Origin: Jaapia argillacea MUCL 33604
Lineage: Eukaryota > Basidiomycota > Agaricomycetes > Jaapiales > Jaapiaceae
Direction: 5' to 3'
Assembly: GCA_000697665.1 (NCBI GenBank)
Contig: KL197743.1
Location: 233,439-297,438, forward strand
DNA: 64,000 nucleotides
Shown: positions 45,806 through 56,545 of the stretch, piece after piece
How the letters are laid out: each line of letters opens with the position of its first letter
Numbering within the stretch: position 1 is the first letter of the stretch
Made by a program: the position numbers and the translations under genes
Notes under the pieces: generated by a model
The model's database searches: none
What the model was told of the DNA's origin: nothing
Seen by the model: only the letters and a program-made list of their open reading frames with translations

Positions 45806-48268
45806 ATGTTCCTCACCAAGCTCTTTTGGCTTCACGGCCTCCTCTCTTTAACCTTTCTATCGTTTGGCTTTGCAAACGGACTCGCGAGCGCTCGCCAATT
45901 TTCGAAGAAGGACCTGAGGGAGCGACAGCTTGAAGCTGTGAAGCGATGGGCGTATAATCCGACAGATGACTTCGGGGAGCGGTCCAGTCCGGGGGTCAAA
46001 AACATCACTTTTTCAAATCCCAAGGCGTCGCGTATGTTCCACCGTATTTTGTTCTGCTGTCCAATGATTGATTGTGATATCTTAGAATTCTACGTTGATG
46101 GTACTACCATTCCGGAGGTTACATGGGATGTCGGGCCTAGCTGGGCTGGTTTATTGCCTATAAGTGGTAATGCGAACGAGACGCGAAAGGTGGAGTTCGG
46201 TGCCCGTTAATTGAAGCCGCCTTGACATTCATACGTATTTTATTCTCAGCTATTTTTCTGGTTCTTTCCCCCTGGTCCCCAAGGTAGCCTTGACGATTTG
46301 ATCTTCTGGTGAGCTTGTGCTCTCGGCGTTCCATCTGAGGCTCGCGGAGCATTGATCGACGTTCACCATAGGACCAATGGCGGGCCTGGTTGTTCGTCTC
46401 TGGAAGGTTTCCTTCAAGAGAATGGAGTACGTCTCTCATCTCCCCTCCCCTTACCCCCTCAATGACTCATCTTTTCTGACCACTTCAGCCAATCACATGG
46501 TCATGGGGTCAAGCTCTTCCAACACAGAATGAGTACAGTTGGACCAACCTCTCCAGCATGCTTTGGGTCGAACAACCTGTTGGAACCGGATTCTCACAAG
46601 GAACCCCCAATATCCAGGTAACCCATTCCGTTTGCATTGCTTGAAGAAGTGATGTCCTGAATTCTCTTAGAATGAGGACGACCTGGCAGCCCAAGTCGTT
46701 GGGTTTTTGCAGCAATTCCTTGAGGTTTTCTCAGAGCTGAAGGGAAAGAAATTTTATCTCACTGGCGAAAGTGTGAGTCTTCCACCCCAATACCGTTGGA
46801 CGTCTCAGATTTCTGACAAGGGGATAAATCTCAGTATGGAGGGATGTATGTGCCTTGTAAGCTCCTTAGCTCCCAGAGTACAACGCAACCTGATATTCGA
46901 GGATCTTGAAGACATCGCAAACTATATCTACAGCCATCCTGGGGCTCTCGATCTTAACCTACAAGGAATCTGGTTGGGGGACCGTAAGTCATTCATCTCG
47001 TAACAGTTTCTGTTACCCCTAACGTCCAAGTCAGCCACGCTATCCTACGACATCGTCCAGGAAGAGATCCCAGCAGTGGATTTCGTCCATAAATACGAAT
47101 ACGTCTTTGCTCTCAAGTCCGTCTCTATCTTTACTCCCTATTCTCCTTTCTGATTTGATCCAACCTACAGTCAGACTTTCATGGCGTACCTAGACAAGAC
47201 CGCGGCCCAATGCGGATATTCAGGGTATTATAACAAATACGTGACGTATCCTCCGAAAGGGTTGCTACCTCTCCCACATGGATCGTCGGACATATCAGAT
47301 CAGTGCGATGTGTGGGACGATATCTTCTCGGCTGCATTGCTTGTGAACCCAGCGTTTGATGCCTATCGAATTTTCGATACGGTACGAGCGTCTCACCTCT
47401 CCTTTCTACCATAGAAGGTCTGACTACTTGATTGTTTTGGTCAGTACCCGATTTTATGGGACGTGCTCGGTTTCCCGTAAGTCTGTCTTTACCTCCATTT
47501 GTTGGTCTCGAAGACTGATCGGGCTATCAGTGGTTCTTTCCCCCAAGTCCAAGTCTCTCCCATCTACTTTGATCGTCCAGACGTGAAAGCAGCTATCCAC
47601 GCCCCTGTGAACGTCACCTGGACCGAATGCTCTTCCGTGAATGTATTTCCCAATGGCGACAACAGCCCGCCATCGGCTTTGAGTGTTTTGCCCAGTGTTA
47701 TCGCGAAGAGCCAGCGGACCGTGATTGCGCATGGATTAGGCGATTTTGTATTGATTGCCGAAGGGTATGTTGCGTCTTAGATTCTACGTACAATGGCTGA
47801 CGATGGTGGAAGCACGAGGATCGTGATTCAGAAGTGAGTGGTGCACGCTGGCTTTTGCGCTATGTTGGTTCTGACACACGATGTCCAATCTGATAGCATG
47901 ACATGTGAGTAGACCTCCAGTGATTATCGTGGGCGGGACTCACTCGCCTCATTTTAGGGAACGGCAAACAAGGATTTCAAACACCCATTCAGAATGATAG
48001 TTTCATTGTGCCAGGCATGGGAGCTATGGGGACGGCTCACTCTGAACGCGGATTGACATACTTTGAGATTGTTCTCAGTGGCCACATGTACATCCTTTCC
48101 CTTCGAGCGCTTGCCTTTCGGACACTGATATCACTTCGTCGTAGGCTCGGTCAATTCTCTCCGATGGTAAGCGATGTGATCAAAAGTTGGTGGGGCCCGC
48201 TGACATCCTCCTGACAGGCTACCTTCCAAACCCTTGAGTACTTACTAGGATTCCGCTCTAACCCATGA
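45806..48268 (+). CDS. Secreted serine carboxypeptidase (S10)
   Basis: Seventeen exons: 45806-46031, 46086-46189, 46250-46308, 46372-46426, 46489-46617, 46671-46772, 46835-46856, 46912-46983, 47035-47116, 47171-47381, 47445-47476, 47531-47764, 47813-47833, 47897-47904, 47958-48087, 48145-48166, 48218-48268; 519 aa. The start gives a signal peptide ([20 protein letters not shown]). S10 landmarks: [27 protein letters not shown] and the nucleophile Ser in GESYGGMYVP, with an intron directly after the Ser codon. The other triad residues are probably Asp in [12 protein letters not shown] and His in VLSGHMLGQFSP. The 8-base exon CATGACAT is needed to give IQNMTWNGKQG. Donor 2 (GTGGAG) is weak. It removes C-terminal residues from peptides at acid pH, in the vacuole or outside the cell; the signal peptide favours secretion. 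Confidence 0.9.
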
Positions 48269-48520
48269 GGCGTTTCGAGGAGATAGACGAGTTGCTCTAA
48301 GTTATTATTGTCGTATTCTTATTCTGGGAAAATTCGATTATCAATGATGTCACCGTCACAGATCATGTGATTGAATACAGTTGCGTGACGACCGTCGCGT
48401 CCGACTCGGACGAGTCAGCTGGGAGTTGCGCAGTACTACCACTACAAAAGTCCTCACCCTCGGATAACCTTTACAGAACGGTTCCTTCCACAAACCCCCA
48501 TATCCTGTGCCTCCTCCAAA

Positions 48521-49306
48521 ATGCCCGCTGTCAAACCAATCAAGATTACTGCCGCCGCTCAGAACAGCGCACCATACTCCATTTCCCTTGGGTCCAAAAG
48601 GGCCAATCCGAAACAGAAATCGATCCTGGAAGATGGATCGCCCGTATTTCCTGTAGCACTTAGCGACACGGTTGAAGATCTTGCGAAATGTGCGTTCAAT
48701 GGGGCACTTGGGTGCCTTTACTCATGTCCGCTTACCCAGGTGCAATGGATTACCCTTTGACTTCAGCAGAGCGGGCTGCATTTCGAACAAAGGCCGGCAA
48801 GGTACGTAGCTCCGATCCTACGACTCCATTCGCGATTTCCCTGATGGGCTTCCATAGGCGGTCACCGCTCATCAGTGGGCGGTGTACGACTTGTGTCGCA
48901 CCATCCCAGTTGGTAAGGTGACGACATATAAATATATGTGCATTGCTCTGGGCGAGGGATCACCTCGGTCAGGTAGGGAGCTTCAGTTAACTCGCCCCTC
49001 GTCGTCACTCAACGTGGCTTCATCATTCACCTTCCAGTTGGCACTGCCCTCCGCAACAATCCATTCGCACCCTTCGTTCCTTGCCACAGGATCGTCGCGT
49101 CGAACCACTTCATTGGTGGGTTTTTCGGCGAGTGGGGCTCAATTTCTTCGACCTCGGGGAAGGAAGAGAAATCGTCAAAAAAGGCAACCAGCGACGATGC
49201 TGGTCTACAATGCCAGAAGAAAATGAGAATGCTTGCTGCGGAAGGTGTCGGTTTCTCGAAGAATGGCTACCTTTTAGGTGGCGAGGCCATGATTTGGAAA
49301 AAGTAA
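48521..49306 (+). CDS. MGMT: O6-methylguanine-DNA methyltransferase
   Basis: Model join(48521..48689,48740..48801,48858..48972,49038..49306), 204 aa. The active-site motif is PFVPCHRIVAS, whose Cys takes the alkyl group in a one-time reaction. Before it come VYDLCRTIPVGKVTTYKY and VGTALRNNPF, the recognition helix and adjoining loop of the family; after it comes FIGGFFGEWG, then KKMRMLAAEGVGFSKNGY. Between the last two lies a Ser/Lys-rich insert of about 26 residues absent from the compact bacterial enzyme, in a loop where fungal proteins vary. The N-terminal 55 residues are basic and probably disordered. Role: direct repair of O6-alkylguanine in the nucleus. It is convergent with the acidic protein gene 173 bases downstream. 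Confidence 0.93.
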
Positions 49307-49478
49307 CTGGATCGGTACATCTCGCCTGCCGAGATACCGGTGGGGGCATATGTATCTTATGTACGATAGTTACACCCTGTTATCCTCCACTACATCCTCG
49401 AATATGTACAGGATACGTTGAGATCCAAGTTATAAGTTAATAGCAAATGCCCAAAAGTCGGGCCACGTTCATAAGCCT

Positions 49479-50710
49479 TCACCAATCTGAGAACCCGACA
49501 ATCTTCCCATCCCAACTCCACCATATCATCTCACCATCCTCATCTTCGTCCCCACTCTCCTCGTCAACTCCTCGCTTCGACTTCCCTTCCTCATCGACCA
49601 CGGTACCACTGCGGCAACCAACATATACACCTTCACATTTCGCTCCTCTCCCCCTTCTCCGAGCACTCTTCCTCGCCCCTACTCCATCTTCATCTCTGGG
49701 AGGCGGACGAATCCCCGACTCTTCCAGAAAGTCCGAGAGGAGGGCTTCTAGCGAGGATGTCCACATTTGTCTCGGAACCCAGCTGGGATGGGAGAACCTC
49801 CGAGGGGCACGTATGAGAATATGAGTTTGTGTCGGTGCTAGAATTCCATCGCCCTTGATCAGAATCGGAAAAATTGGGAAGTGACGGAACAACTGACCAA
49901 GTTCACAAGCTATACTCTCCATGCTCTCGTCCGCACACGCATTAGCAAGCGTACGTGAGAGGAGCCGTTCAGCCGTCTTGATAGCCTGCTGTTCTTCCGC
50001 GTAGGTGATGGTTGGCTCGCTTTCCACCGGCTCCCGCTGCGGCGCGGGGCTAGTGTGGCGGGAGGTGTTTGACTTGACAGATAACACCATAGGGGAACTT
50101 GAGTGTGGGGGAGAGCGGGGCGGGGAGGGCGAGGGTGGTGTCTCCGAAGAGGAGCTCTCAGATTGAGAGTCTGAGGCTGAGTCGCAGTCGGATTCGGATT
50201 CGGATGGACAGTCACTCCCGCTCTCATCTCCGGATTCTTCGCCACTGTCCTCATCTTCACTATCGACTTCTTCGCACTCTTCGCCTTCACTTGTGTCCTC
50301 ATCTTCAAAATCTCGCCTCCCCCCTGCATTCTCATCAAAGTCGCCGCTCTCCATTGAGGCACCAGCCCTTGATCCCCAAACCTTGACATCCAGACCATCC
50401 AGAACTAACATCATCCTCGACTTCGCGGCGTTCACACTCGGTCCTAACACCATCGCCAAGTACACCTGCGCTCTGCGATCCTGCGGCTCTAGTTTTGACC
50501 TGCGATGATGCGATTTCGCAAGAGCAGTGGATAGGGCTGTGAAGGTGGTACACAGATGCGAGGAGAGAATATCAAGAGACGAGAGGAGATCTGTTCTTTT
50601 TTTCATAGCACGAGTGTCGGGCTGAGCGGATGATGGTCAGCCTCGACGGGTAACTCGCAAGAACACAATATTGAGCATACCTGCTTGCTGGGCAGTCGGG
50701 CTAGCTGCAT
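49479..50710 (-). CDS. Acidic low-complexity protein, unknown function
   Basis: Model complement(join(49479..50621,50681..50710)), 390 aa. Exon 1 codes for only ten residues (MQLARLPSKQ); the intron (GTATGC...GCTCAG) is in phase 0. An internal ATG at 50606 would drop exon 1 and five further residues. The N-terminal third is helical and basic; then comes a very acidic Ser/Asp/Glu block (EDEDTSEGEECEEVDSEDED and onward), a Ser/Pro-rich linker and a more ordered C-terminal part (AERLLSRTLANACADE, PTQTHILIRAPRRF, HPSWVPRQMW). It ends in an aromatic motif, IWWSWDGKIVGFSDW. Acidic tracts of this kind are common in nuclear and nucleolar proteins, but I do not recognise the family and assign no role. 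Confidence 0.7.
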
Positions 50711-51350
50711 TACTGGACTGCATTCAAGCCAATTTCCGATGAGACGAGACTGAGAATCTAGAAGACTTCGACCTAACTCACAAAGGTACCTGACTTTTTA
50801 AGAACAATACGTGACCCAGCAAAGACATAGCCAACCGAGCTGCCATCGTGTTATTGAGACGATCCGCCTCAAGGATCACTGTTGGGACCTTGTAGACCCT
50901 AGAGTCCGTTTGAAGGGGTGTCCTTTGTGTGTATGCCGCAGATGCTCCAGCATCTGCCTTCGTTGTCTGGGTGGAACTAGATAGAGAGCTGCTGGAGTTT
51001 GTTGGTTTCGTCCTTGCCAACGGCGGTGAGCCTACGGGGATAAGAATAGGCATGATCGGAATCCCTGGGCAGTGTGAAGGTCAACAGTGATATGATTGAG
51101 GGACGAAGTTGGAAGTTGGCAGGAAACGTGGCAATCAACGCGCCAACTTTCTGTCCTTCGTTCCACAACGCGTTGCGGTCATGTGAAATGGTCAGGGCAG
51201 GTCAAATTACAAGCTCGATTCACCCAAGACATTCTGGCAATGGCAGTGGCACTAGCCTCTAGGTACAATACTATTCTGCTACAGGAGAAAAATGGGAACG
51301 GTCCTCAGGCTCGCAACTCCACATCCAGGGACTAAAACCTTCGAACTCCC
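50711..51350. other. Intergenic region, nothing recognised
   Basis: 640 bases between the start of the acidic-protein gene and the stop of the ferric-reductase gene, both minus strand. Confidence 0.5.
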
Positions 51351-53765
51351 CTAAGCATAACCAAAGGCCTCGACGTGCAAGGTGACACTCGGTGCACCCT
51401 TGACAACATTGGTGGAACCAGAGAACGGGTTGGTGCGAAGAGCTGCACGAACAGCTCTAGCGATCCCCTCAGAACCACACACTAGTCATCGAGTCAGGTC
51501 AGCGCTCCGCTTCATGCAAGTGAGAACTTCCGGACGACAACACTCACCACTAACAGACATTGGACCCTCGGCAGCGTCAATCTCTTCGTTCAAAATCAAT
51601 TTCAAGTTGGGTCGTCCCTCATAGACTTTGGTCGATGGCGAGTCCAACAATGAAGGTGATGCGGATCTAAGTTTTCCTTTCTCCAACGATTCGGAGGAGT
51701 TCTGCTTCGTGATGACTCCGACCGACTGATTGTGGACGGAGTCATCGTCCCATGCTTGTGGTAGGGTGGGTAGAGGTTCCTTGGATGAGGTAACGTGAAT
51801 GTTGATAGAGACCGTTAGGGATGGGGGAGCCATGGAAAGGGCCTTCGAGATCACGTCTGATACCCACTTGAGATGGCCTGCGGCAGCATCAGCACCATGT
51901 TTCTAGTAGAGCACGGAATCATAGACGTACTCAGGTCACGTATCGCCCAGACCAAAACAGCCCTGCGACAAGCACTCTTGCCCTCCTTGACCTTGTGAAT
52001 CACATCCAACAGAACAGGTAAAGTATAAGATATACCAGTCCCACCTATTCAACAAGGTTAGTCCTCGGCTATGGAGTGACGATTGGCGAATGAACGGACC
52101 AGAAATCAGGACTATCGTTGAGCCATCTACATCCGGAGAGTTTCCATAAGGGCCGTCGATAAAAGCTGTAACTGTGGCGTTCTCCTTCAAGGCTGCCAGC
52201 TTGGCCAATCGCTTTGTGAATCCCTCTCGTGCATTGATCAGGAAAACAAGTTCCTTCCAGTGCGCAACGGCGGATTTATCATCCGCAGTATCCGCGGCGG
52301 GTGCATAGGCTGAACCATCGATACTCACGATCGAGAATGGATGGGCCTCGATAGGGAGTGCGGACACTCCAGGTAGGATAAGGTAGGCAGTCTGGCCGGG
52401 TGACCAGTGGAACAGAGGTGGACGTGGTACACGAAGGCGGACAAGGTGTGGAGATAGGAGTTCCACTTTGGCGTCGAGTGGTTCCGACCGATCGCGACGA
52501 AAGAAGGATGAGATTTTGAAGAATGCGACGCGGACAAGACGAAGGAAACGATCTAATGCCCAGATGAGGAACGAGGGCCAAACGTAAGAGTCTAAGCTGG
52601 AGTTATCATCAGATGAATGCCGAGCCCCAAGAATCAAGAGGACGAAATGCTCACTGGAATTGAGCCGTGTGATAGTAGGCGCCGAGGAGGAAGATTCTAT
52701 ATTCGCTGGTTAGTCCTGGCATGGGTCGTCCAAACGGAATTGCGACTCACAGAACCAGGAATAGATGAGAATAGAAGAAAAATTCATATACATTTGCGCG
52801 AACAGGCCGGATTGATATAACGCAGAGAACGGAGAACGCAATGAGACCGGCGAGGCCAACTCTCAACCAAACGGTAGCTAAATCGTCAGGGTCCAAACTG
52901 CAGTGGGGCACTAAATGAGCTATGACGGCCTTGTAGAAAGGGACGGACATACCCTGGGGCAATCTGAAAACAAGGGATGAATTAACGGTTCAATAATCAC
53001 GAAATACAGGGTACTATACCTTTGTTCCGGCGTGTAGCCAGAGGAGAACAACGAGGACACGCGCCGTCATCCTATGAAGGAAGTTCAACTAGAGAAAGTT
53101 CAGCATACATCAAGACATCGTGGAGCAGGGCATTCACCTTCTCGTAGCTGACGCCTGTGAGAACTAGAGGGACATGGGAATTCTTCCTCGTAAAAATGGT
53201 CGACGATTAACTTACTTGAGATGACGTTGTTCTTTGTTCCCAAAGTGACGATGAATACGGTCTGGCTGGCAGCAATGGTACCCGCCCGATTGCCGTAGTA
53301 GGTGATGTCAAACTTTTTGCCCTCCAGGTCGGTAGCTAAGGTGAGCAACGAACAGTTAGATTGGGTACAGATGGGGGGTAAAATTTACGAACTGTTTGCC
53401 ATCGCCCATCCGAATATGACCACGATGTATGTCATAGTAAGGAAGACCTCGACAAAATTAAGGGAGTAAGATGATCCAACTTCAAGTGTGCATCGAAAGG
53501 CGGCGACGCGATAGATATTGACGAGTGCGAGAGGGATGCGGCGAAGGGAAAGTGTGCCCCGACGAGAAGGAGTAACTTGTCCACTTTCGGAGTCGGTCTT
53601 AGAGGCGGAGGTAGAGGAGCTCGCTCTTGTCAACTTGGAAACCAGAACCGAGCCATAGTGGAAGACGCCAACGAGGAAGATTAGGCAGACAATGAAGTAC
53701 CAAATTTCCTTTGGGTACCCTTGAGCTCTGGCGATACGAATGGTTCTGTCGGTCGCGGCAGTCAT
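51351..53765 (-). CDS. Ferric reductase-like transmembrane oxidoreductase
   Basis: Eleven exons (complement): 53393-53765, 53216-53335, 53138-53163, 53020-53088, 52953-52963, 52751-52897, 52655-52696, 52100-52596, 51931-52044, 51548-51877, 51351-51481; 619 aa. The membrane part has about seven helices and two His pairs, each spaced by 13 residues: HRMTARVLVVLLWLH, and the pair starting at SHLFLVL and ending in GAYYH; these hold two b-type haems. Then come the FAD motif HPFSIVS and the NADPH site SGGTGISYTLPVL, with VCGSEGIARA near the C-terminus, all standard for the FRE/NOX superfamily. The 11-base exon ATTGCCCCAGG is needed to reach APGLDPDD. The family moves electrons from NADPH across the membrane to extracellular Fe(III) or Cu(II). 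No multicopper oxidase or iron permease is next to it, so its link to iron uptake is not supported by context. Confidence 0.92.
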
Positions 53766-56545
53766 CGTGTATCACAAGTGAGGTGAAGGAGGTACGATCC
53801 CAGAGACACAGACATGACAAGAGGGGGACTTTATACCACCGCAGGAAATGAAATTTCTTGAGCGAAATCCTGGTGCTTCATTGAGTTCAGGATATTTCGA
53901 ACTTCATTCCATCCGTGGTAGATAAACGATGCGAACACCGGACCTCTTTGCGGTAATCGACACACGGGACAACGTCGGGAAGCAGGCAAACACATGGGAG
54001 ATATGGACGGTGGAAGTCGACTTTGGCCTTGGAAGAAGAGAACTTGGAGAAATCATGAGGTCCAATAGGAACATCGTGTGGATTGCGATGAAAGTATGAT
54101 GGATATCTTCCCAAAATATCCACCAGCCTCGGAGACCAGAAATGGATCGATGAGGTATTGAATCGCGTCAGAGACCGAGATGGCTGTCGCAATGTATTGG
54201 GCCGCTATCTTTCACTGCAGCATGTCGAATACAAGCAACGGAGGTCTTGCCAAATGTGGGAACTTCGCGAAGCACTCGTAGTCTGTTAGAGTATTTGTGA
54301 TCTCGACGACGCGAAGACTTCGGGTTGACGACGGGAAGAAACAGACAGCATGATCCTTCGAGAGATGGGATTGATGGTGGGTACGGGAATAAATCGGGGG
54401 CGTGGGGAGAAATTAGTCCCTGAGTTCAGGTCGGCAACGCGGGTCCTCGGTGGTAGCTTTCTGCATGTCAGTGCTTCCGCAGGCAGCTGAGGTCGCAAGA
54501 CCGACGATGGAGATATCACGGCTCGCAGAAGGGAGGTGGTTAGGAATAGCCCACCATATTTAGAACCACGGTAATGGTTTCAATCAGAATCGAAGAATTT
54601 TTTTGTGATTTTGAGGAGCACATTGGATTTCTAAACATCATGTCTACGCCCATATGTGAGACTCATCCTGATTGGATGTTAGGCCCAGATGGAAGCGAGT
54701 CGAAGCTTCGCCGAGTGGAGCTCCTGGCTGGCATCTGTGTGTGCTGGGCCGGGAGAAAGCTTGACTGAATACCACAACTTTCTTTTCTTCGTGCTATTGG
54801 CTGTGCGAGTGGCCCCCTGGCTCGAGAGAGAGCTGGATGGACCCAACTAGTACTGGGAGTTGACAGGGCAAAAAGCGCGCCACGTTCCCTGACCCCGAGC
54901 CATCACACGTCACACGACGTGACTAGCGTCACGGTACGACTCTGACTCCTCCTCGAACTTCCTTGAACTTCCAGGACCCACTCCTAACGAACGCGGGATG
55001 GCCAGAAGAGATGCAAAAATCATTTCCCTGCGTTTCCTCTGGTTTTCTTCAAGCCCATGACGCTGTCTTGGCTTACCTCTAAGCGACGTGCTTGATTCTC
55101 ACCGCATGTGCTTACCCGGAGCAGAAAGCCCAAGCATGATCTTCTCGAGTCAAGCATCTGTGCACAGCAGAAGCACCCAAGGGAAGAATGCACTTGTCCG
55201 TCAATCATGAGAAGGCTTGGCATCGGTGAGTAACATGTACCTGGTAACTTACACACGTTAACCGTCACTCAGATCCTTGCTATTCTTATCCTCCTCACCT
55301 TCTTCCTGGGCGATGTCTTGGCACTTTCTCTAGGTTACCTAGCGGACCTGGTCCTACATTTCTCTCATGGATTTGGGCATTGTCGGATGGCGTTTGGAGT
55401 CCGAGCCCAGGCATTTGTGAGTTTTCCAGTTTCGATCAACTGGAATATTTCAGTCACTGGGTTAATTTGGAGGCTGAATTTGAGGTGGATGCATTTTTAT
55501 TGAAGCTATTCCCTTCTACCTTCCAGCCGATCTTCATGTAGCACCCTCGGACTCGACCCGAGACTTGAACGCAGTTCTTCACCGTTCAAGCTGTCACCTG
55601 ATGCTGTCCTTCGTATTGATGATGCCGAGAGAATCGAATCTCCATCTCTCTGGTGTGTAGTTTCCCGACTCCTCGAATATACCGTCTCTAGAGTTGAATG
55701 GTGGGAACATACCGTCTGCCCGGGTCTACTTGGCAGCAGTTCAGACATTGCGTCTACTTGCCTTGGCCAAGAGGGAAGTGTCCCGAGTGCATGCGGTCCC
55801 GGTTCGTCAATTTGACGCTCACCGTGTACCTTGACCGGGAAGCGGGTGCCTTCCTCGTGTCTCTGCTCTGGACCGACGCTTCGTTCTATTTACGGTAGAG
55901 TTGGTGTGTCCAACCCCGAGTCCCATGTAGGACAAATCGACGCGGACGTGTGAGTGAACTGATATTTGTTTATGCGAAGATCGTCGAGATTACCTTCCCC
56001 CGGTAATCAAACTGGCTTGGCTCTGGATAATTATCATTCCCAGTGATGATACTCCGTGCACCGAGCTCTCCACACCATCGATTTCTCTCAGCATCTGTCC
56101 CCTGTTATTTCACGACCTCCCTGCCTCGCTCCCGTGTATCCCGATTCCTGAGTAACCTTCGCACCTACCAGTCTGCAAATTCAAAGACCCCAATGGCACT
56201 GAACTAATCATAAATAACAATCTCCTGATCATTTTTCGTCTCTCCAGACCAGACTCCCTGTCAAGCACGTAAAGCCTGAGTAGCCAGGTCACTGGTACAT
56301 AATGAATCATGCCCATAGGCAACGTGTTGGCCGTTAGTGTTACCGTCACACATGTCACGTATCACGTTTGTTGCGCCCGACGCGTCTCGATATAGCAACT
56401 CACGTCAATCTGGCGGCGCTGCTTCTGATGCGAATGAAACAAAGTTTGCGGAGGCAACCATGCTTTCCTCCCTTACCTACGACACTTACGACCACGATAA
56501 CCATTCAGACGACTGGATCCGACGCGAATTAACGACCACTTGATA
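53766..56545. other. 2.8 kb region, no gene established
   Basis: No intact family is recognised. At 55205-55500 the plus strand could encode a small spliced frame (ATG at 55207, GTGAGT donor, CTCAG acceptor) but the product has no family features. At 56352-56543 a plus-strand frame (MSRITFVAPDASRYSNSRQS start) precedes the next gene closely and may be its real first exon; the splice that would join it is not clear. Confidence 0.4.

Noticed and set aside
49910-50398. Minus-strand alternative frame of 162 codons within the acidic-protein gene
   Set aside because: Shadow of the GAN-repeat-like acidic coding sequence in another frame.
55205-55500. Possible small spliced gene with a hydrophobic stretch, considered as a Pmp3-like protein
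   Set aside because: The hydrophobic frame and the frame reached by splicing from the ATG differ, and neither matches Pmp3.
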